This document shows, piece by piece, positions 1-12,010 of a stretch of DNA of 64,000 nt. The translations under genes and the position numbers were made by a program. Under the pieces are notes generated by a model that ran no database searches, was not told the origin of the DNA, and saw nothing but the letters and a program-made list of their open reading frames with translations. Numbering within the stretch: position 1 is the first letter of the stretch; each line of letters begins with the position of its first letter. Source of the DNA: Stropharia rugosoannulata (taxonomy: Eukaryota; Basidiomycota; Agaricomycetes; Agaricales; Strophariaceae); assembly GCA_028532985.1 (NCBI GenBank), contig JANCIK010000009.1:2976001-3040000 (forward strand), read 5' to 3'.

Positions 1-2400
1 GTGGGACAGATCGTGGGAGAGTTGAGTGATGACATCAAATGTGTGACCAATTGCCTTGCGCTACCCCGTCCCACGCCTTTCTCTTCTCTATTTCCTTTCT
101 ATAAATTCATTGACTACCCTCCAGCTTCCAGTAATCAACCGCTGACCAGTGCCCATTCGAAACGCCCGACCGGAGCGAGGATCTCGCCGCATCATGCCAG
201 TGCATTCCATTCAAACATTTCAAATATTCTGATACATGCACCATGATCCCGGCAGGGCAAAGATAGAATTCAGGACACAACATTCAATATCAATGCCCAC
301 CGCATCACAGCATCCGCCGAAGATCAGCCATCTGTCCGTCTCACCTGTTCCCATCGGGTGAGCGCTAATTTCTAGAGCATAGCCAACAAGGCTCTACAGG
401 CACATACGCAAGTGTACACCAAGCGCTCTGCCATGAGCGCCCAACTCAACGAACGCAGCCGCACAACATCAGAGCACGCCAATCCAGGAACACTCATTGC
501 TCCCGGGACCCACTCGCACGTCCATCTATTCATGCTCCCTTCCCGCCTTCACTTCTCGTCCCTTCTACGCTCACACTCCACCTTCCATGCTGCGAGCTTC
601 TAGCGCAAAGACAACCCCTGATACAGATGTGCCGCCGCCGCGCGCATATATAGACTCTATACCTCTATTTCTGTATTACTCTCTCTACGGTCTTCAGAAC
701 ATCATCAATCAATCGCACAGCATCATATGTCCCAACAGCAGAGTCCTCAGTCCAATCAGATTTCTGCGCAAAGGCACCCCACCCCACCCGGCCCGGGACG
801 GCCTCTACGCCGTCGCGGCACACATCTGCTCGGTATCTAGTAAGTCCCATATATTCATCCATCTATCCATCCATCTCTCATCTCAATATAACTCAATCAA
901 TCATACCAGCTATACATACAACCCTACCCCACCTCCATGCACAGCACAGCATGCGCGGATGGATCCACAGAACAAAGGCGGTGTCTGCAACCACTCTAGT
1001 ATCTACTCACACCAGCTGCCCACGCTACGACGCGTTACGCGTGCTGAGAGTTTTAACTGCAATACCGCGTGTTCTTGGGTCCGTACAGCTGCAATGCTAT
1101 GTGCCCACACGTTCCTCCCGTAAACAACAGCTTGAACAAAGAACACAACAAGAATCATCCGAGCACCCACAACCCGCCCGCGCAGCTCGCACCGTCCCTA
1201 TCCCCTCTTCTCTGCTCTGTGCTCACGTAGGCAACTTAGGGGTGCCTCTGTTGGCAATGTCTACATCCGATCGAGCTTGCGCGCAGTACCTACTGCCTAT
1301 GGCGCCGCCTTGTTCGTCGAATTGATGCGACATGCCCAAGGATGTACCCCTTGTATGCTCGTTCAGAGCCCTTATTCCCCGCCCATTCTCACACTACCAC
1401 GCGGATACGTTCCAGCCAGGGGAGCTCAGAGCACAAACGCCCGGGACGCAGTGGGCCTCGACACACTAACCTAACCCCTCCGTCTCGCTCGTGCGGTAGA
1501 CGCTCCCCTCGCTTGCTTGTCCTCATTACCCACCACCTTCCCACAAAAAGCAGAGTAGAGGTCACATACTTACATACGTACAGACTCTACACCCAAGCAG
1601 TCGGTCACACACACAATACCACCAGGGTGCCACTTGTAAGCACTCTGACAGTGAGATGTGCATGTTAGGTCGTACTGCTCATTTGTAAAGTCTCGGTATA
1701 CCATAACCTCCCATACCTTCCCATAGCACGCTCGTCTTTACCCCAACGCTCATCCAAAGCAGGACAACCGCAGTAGACCCCAGCGACATATTCTCTTGTC
1801 CACCTTCAAAGTAGCGCTATGCACGTTGCGGTATAGAGTATATATGAAGGCACAAAAGATGGACAAGTTGTGCTGTGGATCGTCTGCGTGCTCCCTGTCC
1901 TATAAGTACCTGGATCCAACGTCCAACGTCTTTTGCTCTCTTTGTATTGAATATCGATCATGAGATATGATCTTGCCCTTTTTCCCGTCTTGCGTACCTT
2001 CGTCGCCGGCTAAATCCTCGCGCGACCGTTCCTTTGCGGTTACAACAGGGGCGGGCTGTAGGTCCCTGTGGTATACAAACAGTCTACATTCACACGCTAC
2101 GACCCGTGGCCCAGCGTACTGTGACACACGGAAATCCCTACCTCCATTTCCACCAATCAATTTTGCACCATAGCCCATACATCGCTCAAACTTCTGACTG
2201 ACGTTACAGTCTGGGGATGACATTATGTAGATCAGACTTCCATTATTGTGTCAGCAAATGGTTGACGACGATGACTGGTGACTGGCACACTGACACTTTG
2301 ACCTGTGAATCTTGAATATTTGAATGTTTGCACTTGGCCTAGCAACCAGGCCAACGGAAGTTCCAGTATGCATGAGGTAGGTGCACGTGTGTGCCGTAAT
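1..2400. other. Gene-poor region with C/T-rich promoter-like DNA
   Basis: I see no confident protein-coding gene here. The plus strand is rich in C/T tracts and short ccatc/caatc repeats around 860-905, typical of basidiomycete promoter or 5'-leader DNA. Several open frames of 60-200 codons exist on both strands, but they overlap one another, lack recognisable motifs and look like chance frames in GC-rich sequence. The one organised stretch is the TATA-like box at 645-653 followed by a possible short first exon at 727, listed separately. A minus-strand frame at 1900-2223 (107 codons) is not recognisable and has no clear promoter. Confidence 0.5.
727..839 (+). CDS. Possible first coding exon of an unidentified gene
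   Basis: An ATG at 727 opens a Gln/Ser/Pro/Arg-rich reading frame of about 37 codons that runs into a good donor (gtaagt at 840). A TATA-like catatatag lies about 75 bp upstream (645-653), a spacing usual for fungal genes. The predicted start (MSQQQSPQSNQ) is of the low-complexity kind seen at the N-terminus of transcription factors, but no domain is visible and I could not trace a convincing second exon downstream. It may equally be a chance frame. RNA reads across 840 would decide. Confidence 0.2.
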
Positions 2401-2480
2401 TTTGATTGGTCTCCTCAGAGTATTTATACGCTACTTACAATCCCCACACTACCCCCTGCTACGATCTTACAACATCGGTG

Positions 2481-3659
2481 ATGCTTCAGTCGAGCCGGTT
2501 ACAGGACAATGCCAATGACACAGATAGAGAAGTGTCTACACCCCGCGAACATGCTACGCCAGGACTTATGACCCAAAGCGATCGGTTCTGGTTCGACGAC
2601 GGTAATATTATCTTACAGGCCGAGAATACGCAATTTCGTGTGCACCGATCAATACTCTCCATGCACTCCGAGGTCATGAAAGACTGCTTCTCCTTACCCC
2701 GACCACAATCCGAGGTTAATATAGATGGATGTCCAGTTGTCCATATGACGGATTTGGCGCAGGACGTTGAAAATATGTGTGCAATACTCTATACTCCGGC
2801 TTACAGGTAAGCAGTACTTTTCAGAAAACCAAAGAAACAGTCATAATAAAGGATACCCGTATAGCCATGATAAAAACTCCATAAGCGCGCCCTACTTAAA
2901 GACGATGATTTGCCTCGGACGGAAATATGAAATTTCGTTCTTCCGGAAAGCAGCATCGGATTACCTGCAAAGGCTCTTTCCTACGACATTAGCAGAGTGG
3001 GATGCTGCAGATGGCGCAGTGTACGCGGCTATCAAGGAGGATAAAGGGTTTCTATTCAATGTGATCAACTTTGCCTATCAATACAACCTTCGACCCATCC
3101 TCCCCGCTGCTGTCCTTATCATGTTCCGCTACTATTCTTTGGTAAGCTATTCAAATCTTTGCAGGACACAACTAACAGAGGCATTAAATAGAAGGAGATA
3201 CTGTCCGGGGTGAATGTTAGCGCAGGCGAAACCATGTCCGTAATTTCTCTGCAACCTCAAGCATTAGCAGATTGCATTATATGCCGCACTGCTGTCTTGG
3301 TCCTCCTTTTCCAGTACATAACAAGCTCGCTCAAATCAGCAAGAACACAGCACTACAGATACACTATTCCTGCCACTAACTGTCGAAACATGCCAGAATG
3401 CTCAATGGGCATCTCTCTTCTCCTGGAGCAAACCGTCATGAACCACGGTATAATCGGGGTAGAAGACACGGACCACGGTTTTCTTTACTATCCGCCCCAA
3501 GCACCCCAACATTGTGCATCTCTTATGCTGAAGCTGTGCGGGAGATGTATACCTTTATTTCAAGCTGCATATACAGGAGCCAGACTTGATATATGGACAT
3601 CTCTACCTGACTACTTTAAAGACCCATCCTGGAACCCACTTGAGAGCTTGTCCGTATAG
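2481..3659 (+). CDS. BTB/POZ domain protein (three exons)
   Basis: Exons 2481-2806, 2865-3141 and 3192-3659 join in frame to a protein of about 356 residues. After a short polar leader, the frame reads RFWFDDGNIILQAENTQFRVH and then SILSMHSEVMKD. This is the start of a BTB/POZ domain as found in the large agaricomycete BTB family (F-DG-I-LQ--...F-VH--IL---S--F--). BTB domains mediate dimerisation and can act as Cul3 ubiquitin-ligase adaptors; which role applies here cannot be told. Introns of 58 and 50 bp with GT-AG ends restore the frame at both junctions. The start at 2481 is preferred because a TATA-like tatttata lies about 60 bp upstream (near 2421) and there is no earlier in-frame ATG. 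The C-terminal half has no motif I recognise. Confidence 0.82.
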
Positions 3660-4341
3660 CATTAAATACACATATCTACATGAGGAAGATGAATGTAATT
3701 TATCATGTCTGAATTTCCTCTATTTATGTGTTTTAGTCATACTTTGAGCTAAAGCTTGCCGTATGTTTTTGTGAAGGGGACGGTTATTTGATTTCCGAAA
3801 TGGACCCGCCTCAGGGCGTGAAATTACGTCTGCATACACGCACTGCAGAAAATATTGCTCACACATGGCCAAACAAAGCACTTTCTGATCCAACAATCAA
3901 AGCCTTTTATGACCAATTCCCCAGTCATCATGGTCCGAACAAGCGCTGGGATTAGCAGTTCATTTAATCTGTGACATGTCAGTATACTGCATCTAGTCAC
4001 TGGGAAAATGAAGAAGCTTATATACAGCCGATTGAAGTGCCTAGTAGTCTTGGGGTCCCTGCAAGGTATATTTCATTTGATTATTTCATCCTTGTGCTTC
4101 GGACCTCGTTATACTTACCTATGTAACGTAAGTACTACTGAGAAGTCCGATACGTTCACTAAACATAGCTAGTCAATAAGGGGTTCGGATACAGACTCTC
4201 TTAGACCGTCAGACGCGATGGGAACGCCACTCACTGTACATGGTATTCCCTACCATTCCAAATAAATTAACACTTATGAACGTTTTGCATATATAAGGCT
4301 GTTAAAAGTTAGCTCTTCACTCTATTGCCCCTTTCACAATA
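3660..4341. other. Intergenic region with a 51-codon orphan frame
   Basis: A small plus-strand frame (ATG 3800, TAG 3955) encodes a 51-residue polar peptide starting MDPPQGVKLRLHTR with no recognisable motif; it could be a gene remnant or chance. The rest is AT-rich non-coding DNA ending in the glyoxal oxidase promoter. Confidence 0.4.
4290..4296 (+). promoter_or_regulatory. TATA box of the glyoxal oxidase gene
   Basis: The sequence tatataa lies 46 bp before the ATG at 4342, with no other start codon between. The spacing is normal for a highly expressed secreted fungal enzyme. Confidence 0.65.
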
Positions 4342-6485
4342 ATGTCGAGTTATCACGGTGTATCGACTTTATTGTTGTTGCTCTTGCATTTTATTCCTTC
4401 AGCGCTGGCGTCAGGCTGGAATTTTGTCCAGAATGGAACATCTGGTGTGCTTGCTCTAGAGGCCATCATCGTTTCACCTACTCTCGCCATTTTCTTTGAC
4501 CGAGCTTCCAACGACCCTCTTATGATTGACAACCATACCACCTGGGGCGCTTTGTGGAACCTTGAAACGAACACGGCTAGTCCTTTGCGACTGGTCTCTG
4601 ACACTTTCTGCGCATCGGGGGGGTTATTAAGCAATGGAACTATGGTAAAGAAGTTTATTCAACTGCAAAGACCACATACTAATCACCCGTCGTTTAGGTC
4701 AGTGTCGCCGGCAACATTCCAGCTATATCAGGAGCTGCAGATGGTCGCATGGGAATCAGGTTGTTTGAACCCTGCGCTGATCCAGCTGGCATAAATTGCA
4801 CGGTCTTTGACGATCCACAAACACTTCATCTAGAAGAAACGAGGTGGTACCCCTCCAGTCTGCGCATATTTGATGGATCATTGGTGAGTTTACTGAAGAG
4901 AAATATGCCTTTCAATGTACCCATCAACATACAGATGGTCGTGGGTGGTATTCATGAAAGCACTCCATTCTATAATACGGACCCCGTCAACAGCTTTGAG
5001 TTCTTCCCACCTAAAGACGGTGGTGTCCCCCGGTCATCAGAATTCCTTGAGCGCAGTCTTCCTGCTAACTTGTTCCCTCGGTAAACAAAGAGACATCTAT
5101 CCCCTCTTTCTAAAAATATAACATACATACCTTTTTCAGTGCATTCAGCCTTCCCGATGGAAAGGTCCTCATGATCGCGAACAACCAGACAATTATTTAC
5201 GACATTGAAAATAACACAGAAACTGTCTTGCCCGACATTCCCAATGGCGTGCGGGTCACCAACCCATTCGACGGCTCTGCCACTCTCCTTCCGCTTTCCC
5301 CGCCTCTATACACCCCTGAAGTTCTTGTATGCGGGGGGACCACGACCAGTGACCTCATCCAGCCTGCGAATCTGTCTTCCCAAGACCCTGCTTCTGATCA
5401 ATGCAGTAGACTTACGATCACCCCGGAAGGGATTAAGAAAGGGTGGCAGGTGGAGAAGATGCTTGAGGCACGCATAATGCCCGAGCTCCTTCTTCTCCCG
5501 GACGGCCAAATTCTTATCACCAATGGCGCGAAGACCGGCTACGCGGCTTTTGGTAGTGTGTCTGACCAGATTGGCTTTAAATCCAATGCCGACCACCCAG
5601 CGTATGTCGTATCACTTTCCCTATGCTAATCAAACTAAGTCTTGACATGCAGATTCACCCCGTCGCTGTACAACCCAGCCCAACCTCTTGGTCAAAGAAT
5701 AAGCAATGATATCATGCCAACGACGGATATTGCACGCATGTACCACTCCGTCGCCAGTTTAACTCCTCAAGGGTAAGCATCAACTTATGAAACCGTATTA
5801 CTTCTCACACTCAGCTTTTCTGCAGAAATATCCTGATTGCAGGCTCCAATCCGAACGGCGAAGTTGTCAATGGCACCGGAGAGTTCCACACGTCAGTGCT
5901 TCTCACCATCTCCAAATTATAGACCTTTATCCAATTCATTTGCTGTCCAGTGAATTCCGCGTCGAGTATCTCAATCCTCCATACATGTCAGAGGAGCGGC
6001 CAATCTTATCAGGGGTGCCTTCCAAGATCCCATTCAATAAGCAATTCAACATAGGTATTTCCCTCCCAAAGAACCTCAATGCTACCTCTATGAAAGGTAT
6101 GAAGCACCGTTTATTAACACGAATGAATGACGTATTCTCAACCGGCGAACTTACGTTCACGTTCAGTCGCTCTCATGGACCTCGGTTTCTCTTCTCACGC
6201 GTTCCACTCAAGCTCGCGTCTCGTCTTCCTGGATGCGACTCTATCGCATGATCGCAAGACTCTCTCCATCACAAGTCCCCCGAATAACAGGATATATCCG
6301 CCTGGCCCAGGTAATCTTTTCTTAGTATGCTCCTCGCGTTGAAGTCTGATAACACTTTGGACACTACAGCATACATTTTCGTCACGGTTGATGATGTTAC
6401 AAGTGAAGGTTCACATGTTCTCGTAGGAAATGGTCTCCCTCCACCCGTTGCCGACCAGGGAATGCAGCTTCCTTCTTTGTTTTAG
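4342..6485 (+). CDS. Glyoxal oxidase (copper radical oxidase, AA5_1), intact copy GLOX1
   Basis: Nine exons join in frame to 562 residues, close to the roughly 560 of known glyoxal oxidases: 4342-4644, 4698-4883, 4935-5080, 5140-5601, 5653-5772, 5826-5891, 5951-6096, 6167-6310, 6370-6485. A hydrophobic signal peptide ends near ALASGWNF. All radical-copper residues can be placed: Cys90 (TFCASGG) and Tyr152 (TRWYPSS) for the Cys-Tyr cofactor, Tyr396-His397 (ARMYHS), and His487 (GFSSHAFH). The enzyme oxidises aldehydes such as glyoxal and methylglyoxal outside the cell and makes H2O2 for lignin-degrading peroxidases. A heme peroxidase gene lies about 21 kb away, and a broken inverted paralogue lies at 15.8-18.7 kb. 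Start choice is supported by the TATA box and signal peptide. Confidence 0.93.
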
Positions 6486-6845
6486 AATGGTCTATCAGTT
6501 CTGTCAGTCATTAGTGGTGGAATTACTCACCACACGAAACAACGCTGAAATGTACTCAAGTAGTACACAAATTTCAATTGTAACTCTTGTAAATGATAGT
6601 TTTCTTATTTTATCCTTCATGTCGTCAATATGCTGTGTTTCGTCCACAGTAGCACGCATACCGCGCATGACCGGGGAAGAGCACGGCGGATCTAAAATGT
6701 AGAAGTTCGCTCCAGAGATAACCGTAACTTGGTAGTACTCGTGTAAAAAAATTCGGGCTTACAGGTAAACGCATATTATATCGATTGTTTCTTATTATCA
6801 CCAACTTGTAAATACAAAGAGTCCAAGGAATAGTCTAGTAATAGG
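6486..6845. other. Shared 3' region between convergent genes
   Basis: AT-rich spacer between the convergent glyoxal oxidase and F-box-like genes. It will contain both polyadenylation regions; I see no gene in it. Confidence 0.5.
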
Positions 6846-8057
6846 TTAGTGAAAATTTAGCCACTCCCGTTCATCGAACGAGGGCAGGATTGATTCGATG
6901 ATCGCATCGTCTTTACTTTCTCGTTTGTACTCGTAGATGACTTTGCCTAGGATAAACACGATTCGTTTCAAAGTGGAGACGTTCAGCATTAGTTTGTTCG
7001 CAGATTCTTTTCGGTCGTGATCCGTGCGGAGCTCACGATATGCGCTCATATATTTGTCGTAACTGGTTCCATTGAGTTTGACCAATCCGGGCGGGTGGAT
7101 GACAAGAGTTTCCAGCCGTTTTGGGAGAGAAATGGGTAGGAATGTATTAGGCATTTGAAAAAAATGCTGGAAATGCAGTTAATTAACGTGAAGAAGAGTA
7201 AATAAGTAGTTTTGGCTTACCTTGCTGGTAAGATCTATAATTTGCAAGAATCTTATGTTGGGGAGTAGAATGCTGATGCATGTTGCCTGAGTCATTAAAT
7301 CCAGATTAACGCCATGTTTTCGCACGATGCTGATGCTTTTAAGCGTTGATCTGAAGCGTGCCATAGCAATGAATGTCTCGAATTCATCGTCCAGCGTAGT
7401 GTCGTCCAGAGAATACTGAATGCGCTCGATTCCTGGTGGGTCTAGATCCGGCGCATGAAATTTTAGCAGCACTTCCGCAGAGCTATTGAAGTTCTTCAGC
7501 TTGGGTAACGGTGCGCCGCATAGATGAGCCCCTCCTTCTTTGTTGCTCATACTAAGTGTTTCGATGTCGTCCTGTGCATGGAGAAAGCGCCAAAGTGTTT
7601 GCGGCTGGAAGTACGAGCTCACGAATGTTGTCAGCCTAAACGGATGGTCATCTAGAATCCACGTGTTCACAGCGTCGCCTGAGAGGTGTAGGGCCCGAGA
7701 ATCGTCCTGATGGACAGCCAAGAGCTTTAGGTTCTTACATAAACCCAGCATAGTCGAAATGCGAGCCAAGTCGTTTGGCTCGAAGTCTGTTTGGGGTGGC
7801 ATGTGCAGCTCGAGTAGTCGCGTTCGTTCAGCGAGGAACGGGTGTCGTATTACAGCAATGCAAAAGGATTTGATCTTGCGCTTTCCCACCAGTCGCGCCC
7901 TTTTATACAGAATGCGCTCAGCCTCTGCGCGAAAGGAACGCGCGACTTTGGAAAGAGCGACCAAGTGTTGTCGTGATAGAACCGGATCTTGGCATATTAT
8001 TCCACATATTTCTTGAGGTAGCTGGATGAGAGAGCTTCTGATTTGCAGTGTCGCCAT
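6846..8057 (-). CDS. F-box-like / leucine-rich-type protein
   Basis: Two exons on the minus strand (7221-8057, then 6846-7166) with a 54-bp intron encode about 385 residues. Near the N-terminus, IQLPQEICGIICQD followed by LVALSKVARSFRAEAERILYK is the pattern of the degenerate F-box seen throughout the very large basidiomycete F-box family. The rest consists of irregular leucine-rich segments (LCKNLKLLAVH, LLPNIRFLQIIDL). Such proteins usually act as substrate receptors of SCF ubiquitin ligases; the substrate cannot be inferred. The start at 8057 gives the usual short leader before the F-box. An in-frame upstream ATG at 8168 would add 37 basic, hydrophobic residues and leave only about 70 bp to the neighbouring BMS1 stop. 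Same strand as BMS1, immediately downstream of it. Confidence 0.68.
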
Positions 8058-8240
8058 TAGATCGTTGACTGGCACGAACTGGCATGCGTCGCAGCGTCGC
8101 AGAAGTAAGATAAGGAAGGCACGACAAAACTGTCGTCGGAGTTGATATGTTTTTCTCACGGAGGTCATTACAGTGTGTAAATGAATCCAATACAAAGATG
8201 AATTACAAGTGTAGAAAAGAAAAAAACAAGTCTAATAAAA

Positions 8241-11200
8241 TCATGTTTTCCGCCTCTTCGACCGCCCACCCCCCTCCTGCATTTCGGCCTCCCGCTTACT
8301 CTTTTGCCCAGCCATCCGCATCACTTCCTTCTTCCTCTCCTTCTCCCTCTCGCTCTTCTTTGCCTCCTCCTTCTCCAGCTTTTTCGCGCGTTCCTGGCGC
8401 TTCTCGCCCTTCTTCTCGTGCCGGCGGGCAACCTGGTCCTTGCGCAGCGCACGGATCTGCTGCATCAGCGCAACAGCCTTGCGCTCCTCAGGCTCGAGAA
8501 CGACCGCGCGCTTCTGCATATACGTCTCCTGCCGCTGCGGCGCCATCAGCTTCGGTTTCGACCCGTATGGCAGCTGCGCCTGCAGCTTCTTCGGTACGAT
8601 GAGTGGATTGAAGCGGCGCGGCGCGCGAGTGACCTTTTTGTACGTCGAGTTGACGTCGAGCGGCGTTTTCAGTCCCTCGTCCCGCCGCACCTGGCCTGTC
8701 AGCCGCATCCCCTGCCACTTGGACTTTTCGGACAGGAGGAGCGAGGTGACGGGGTTGTAGAATTTGCGCGGCTGGATCGAGTACCACGCACGAAGAAAGA
8801 CAATGTCTACGGGGAGAAGTCAGAGAGAACGGGGCCTTGTGAAAAGAGTTATTCATACCGCTTTTGAGGATCTTATCCTCGAACGTCGCACGGAATGCAC
8901 CGTCAGGTTTGGGGAGCGCCTTTTTCACTTGTCCTCTGATACCTGACACGGTGCGGATATTCGCTCCCTCGAACTTGGCCACCTCCAGAGCGGTGGTGAA
9001 CATGTCCTTAATGAACGCAGTGTTCTTGAAGATCTTGTACGGCACACCCGTGAGCTTGAGCTTCTTTACGATGTTCGACGAGCGGTTGATGTCCAGCACC
9101 ACGCCTGTCGCGGACACTCGGAATCCGGGCGTGTTCGCATCGAGCGAGTTGAACGCGCAGAATCCCGTGTTGGGGACGGACACAGGCCCGTAGAACGTCG
9201 CGTAGCAGTGCATGTGCTCTGGTGTGTATTTGAGCATGCGCATACGGATACTGTGATCGTCGAGTGAATAGATCGGGATACTCTGGAAGCGCCGCCAACC
9301 GAGCGAGAAGATGAGCGGGTCGTTTGTCTTCAGAATGCGATTGTACCACCGGTGCCGCTTGATGCGCACTTGTACGTACCCAAAGCGCTCCTCGGAGGGT
9401 AGCAGCCCGCCCACGACGATTGGGTACGTCGGGTCGAAGTGCTCCACCATCTCACACGGCACATCGTGCAGCTCAATGCGCACGTACTGTCCCGGCCGGT
9501 AACCCTCAATGAGCGCGCGCGCCTCGGCGTCGACTCCCTCGAACTCGGCGCGGTTCATCGCCAGCTGCTGGGCGATCTCCTCCTTTTTCTCGTCATAGAA
9601 GTCGGTCTTGGGCCCATCTGGGTCGTCATACTGCTCGTCGAACTTGCGCTTCAGGATTTCCTTCTTTCGGGCCAAGGCCTCCTCGCGCGACATCTGGCCC
9701 TTGGGTTTCTTGCTCCCGTCAGCCTGTTCGTCATCCCCGGATCCGTCCTCATCATCGTCATTCTCCTCCTCGTCGGCTCCCTCTTCATCTCCCTCTGGGG
9801 CATCAGCTTCGGCTTCTGCGCCTGTGATGAATAGGTGTCTGATAGAGTCTAGCATATCCTCGGCCTCCCACTTCTTCAGGCTCTCGGGGTCCGTTGGTTC
9901 CTTGGTGCGATCAAGCACATCAGGATCCTCTGTCACCTTTGTTTTGACCTGGAAGAAGTCGTCCTCGTCATCGTTGGCCTTCTCCTCGACATTATTCCCG
10001 TTCAGTATCAGTTCTGGTGGCAGGTCGCTGTTGTAGATTAGCTTTATCCAGTCCGTTCTACGCTTGCGGGAGCCTGATGCCAGTTGGTGAGCACGGTCTG
10101 CCAGATTCGCTTTCCACCGAGGTACATCTTCATCCTCGTCTTCCCCGTCCTCCTCGTCGACGTCTTCGTCACTGGGGATATCCTGGTCTTCCTCGTCGTC
10201 CCCAAACCTCACCCGAGCGGCGTTGCGCTGCTCAACCTCGTCGTCACCCAGATCCGAGTCTGTCTCTGCATACTCGACGTCATTGCGCTCTTTTGTGGAC
10301 GCAGGGAGGCTGCGGGTGACTGTCCGCCGACTCGTACGCCCCGTATTTTCTCCATGTCGGGGGGTATCCTCGTCCATATCTTCATCGTCCTCACCCTCAC
10401 TTTCGTCTTCCGACCCGAGTCCGGAATCTGAATGCTCCTCCTCATCGCCCTCGTCGTCGTTATCGAACTCGTCATCCTCATCCTCATCCATTCCTTCCTC
10501 CCGCGCCACATCCGGATCGACCGTGAGCGCTTTCGAAGACGACCCAAACAGCCTGATGCTGCTCTGCGCGACGCGGTCTGCGAGTGTCTTGTCGACGTCC
10601 TGCAGGTCCATGACCATCTGCTCGCCCTCTCCCTGAAGCACGTCCGTGTTCCCTCGCGTAAAGTTTCCCGGGACGTTCACCCACACCGCGTCCTTGTCGT
10701 ACATGACGCCTCCGACGTCGCTCATAGGTGCGTGGATGAGCAACTTTTTCTTTTCACTCAGCTTCCGGCGCTTCTCTGACTCTGCGGTAGGCAGAGGGCA
10801 TGGGTCCCCGAGCACGGTGACGCTCTTCATGTCGAGGTCGCCCACACCCGGTATATGCACCTTGGTTCCGAGACGCAGGTTGGTGCCCCGCACGTAGCCG
10901 TAGACAGTGACAATACGGTCGCATTTACCCTTGAACGTGCGGATCTCTTCACGCGGGGTAAGATCTTCGAGACGGTCGGCAAGGAGGTAGGGATGGGTGT
11001 TGCGGAAGATAAGGGGGCGGAACTTCATTACGGAGACGAAGCGGGTGAGGTTGGCAATTTCGGTGTCGGGGTAGCGGCCGTTGAGGACACCAGAGAGATA
11101 GAAGAGCTTCGCGCCCTGGTAAATTTCAGTCCAGAAACGCTTTTTGAGAGCCTTTTTTGTGTCCTTGAGTGTCGAGGCTTTTTTTATGAGATCGAGGTGG

Positions 11201-11822
11201 GTGAGGATGCCGATTACTTTTGGGAATCCGTGCGACTGCAGGATATTTAGGAACTCGAATGTTTCCTACGCGAACATAAGGAGATGTAAGAGGAATTTTC
11301 AGAGAATAAGCGTACCATCTCAAACCCAAAAGATCCGTCGACCATGAGCAGAACGAGGTCGGCAATTTTGCCAATATCGATCATACTATTGATGTCGTTG
11401 TTGCACTCGATAAACGTCAGTCGTCTTTTCTTGCCGCTGACGACTGTAATGGGGCCCTTGGCCTCGTTCAGGGTCTGTTTCGCATAGCGTCGGACGAGAG
11501 ACTTGAGCAGCGTTGTTTTGCCGACGCCTGACGGACCGACGATGGCTATGATGACCGGTGGGGGGTCCTCGTCGGGAGTTCTGTTGACAAGAGGCACATG
11601 CAGCCTCGTCTGGTCGCGCTCGACGTTGCGACGGCCCTGGCGGTTGGCTCTGCGCCCCGACATCGGCGCAAATGCCTGCGACGAAACTCATTAGAAGGTA
11701 AGAAAAATGGTTGCAAGACAGAGTACTTTTTCATTAAATCCATGTTGTTTATCCTTGCCCTTCTTGTTGACCTTTCCTCCAGACTGGGAAGCCCTATGGG
11801 CCTTGTGGGGGCGGTCGTCCAT
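8241..11822 (-). CDS. BMS1: Ribosome biogenesis GTPase BMS1
   Basis: Four exons (11727-11822, 11316-11675, 8859-11265, 8241-8806) join in frame to 1142 residues, the usual length of the family. The G domain begins with the P-loop GPSGVGKT at residues 79-86, continues with [20 protein letters not shown] and has GILTHLDLI as the base-recognition segment. A long acidic Asp/Glu-rich middle follows, then the conserved [17 protein letters not shown] block and the C-terminal [14 protein letters not shown] segment, ending in a Lys/Arg/Glu-rich coiled tail. In yeast, Bms1 with Rcl1 and the U3 snoRNP drives processing of the 18S rRNA precursor in the nucleolus. The long shadow frames on the opposite strand come from its acidic repeats. 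It shares a 188-bp divergent promoter with the spindle-pole gene at 12011. Confidence 0.96.
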
Positions 11823-12010
11823 AATGTCGAGCAAATGTCGAGACAACGTCGAGAGTAAAAAATGGCGGTGAGCAGGTTGGGTAATAGGGTTAGGGCTACA
11901 CGGTGCACGTGACTTACGCGCCGGGTTATGTTGATGACAGCTCTTGTTCGTCGTTATTTTGCGCTCCTTCGTCGTCGTCCTCGTTCTCTGCGATACCGCA
12001 TACATTCACC
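11823..12010. promoter_or_regulatory. Short divergent promoter between BMS1 and the Cep57-like gene
   Basis: Only 188 bp separate the start codons of two housekeeping-type genes read in opposite directions. There is no TATA box. The strip contains a telomere-like ttagggtta at about 11885-11897 on the plus strand, a motif common in fungal housekeeping and ribosome-biogenesis promoters. Confidence 0.5.

Noticed and set aside
1900..2223. Minus-strand 107-codon frame
   Set aside because: No motif, promoter or intron support; likely chance.
8304..10900. Many long open frames on the plus strand opposite BMS1
   Set aside because: They are antisense shadows of the GC-biased acidic and basic repeats of the BMS1 coding sequence; none has its own splice pattern or domain.
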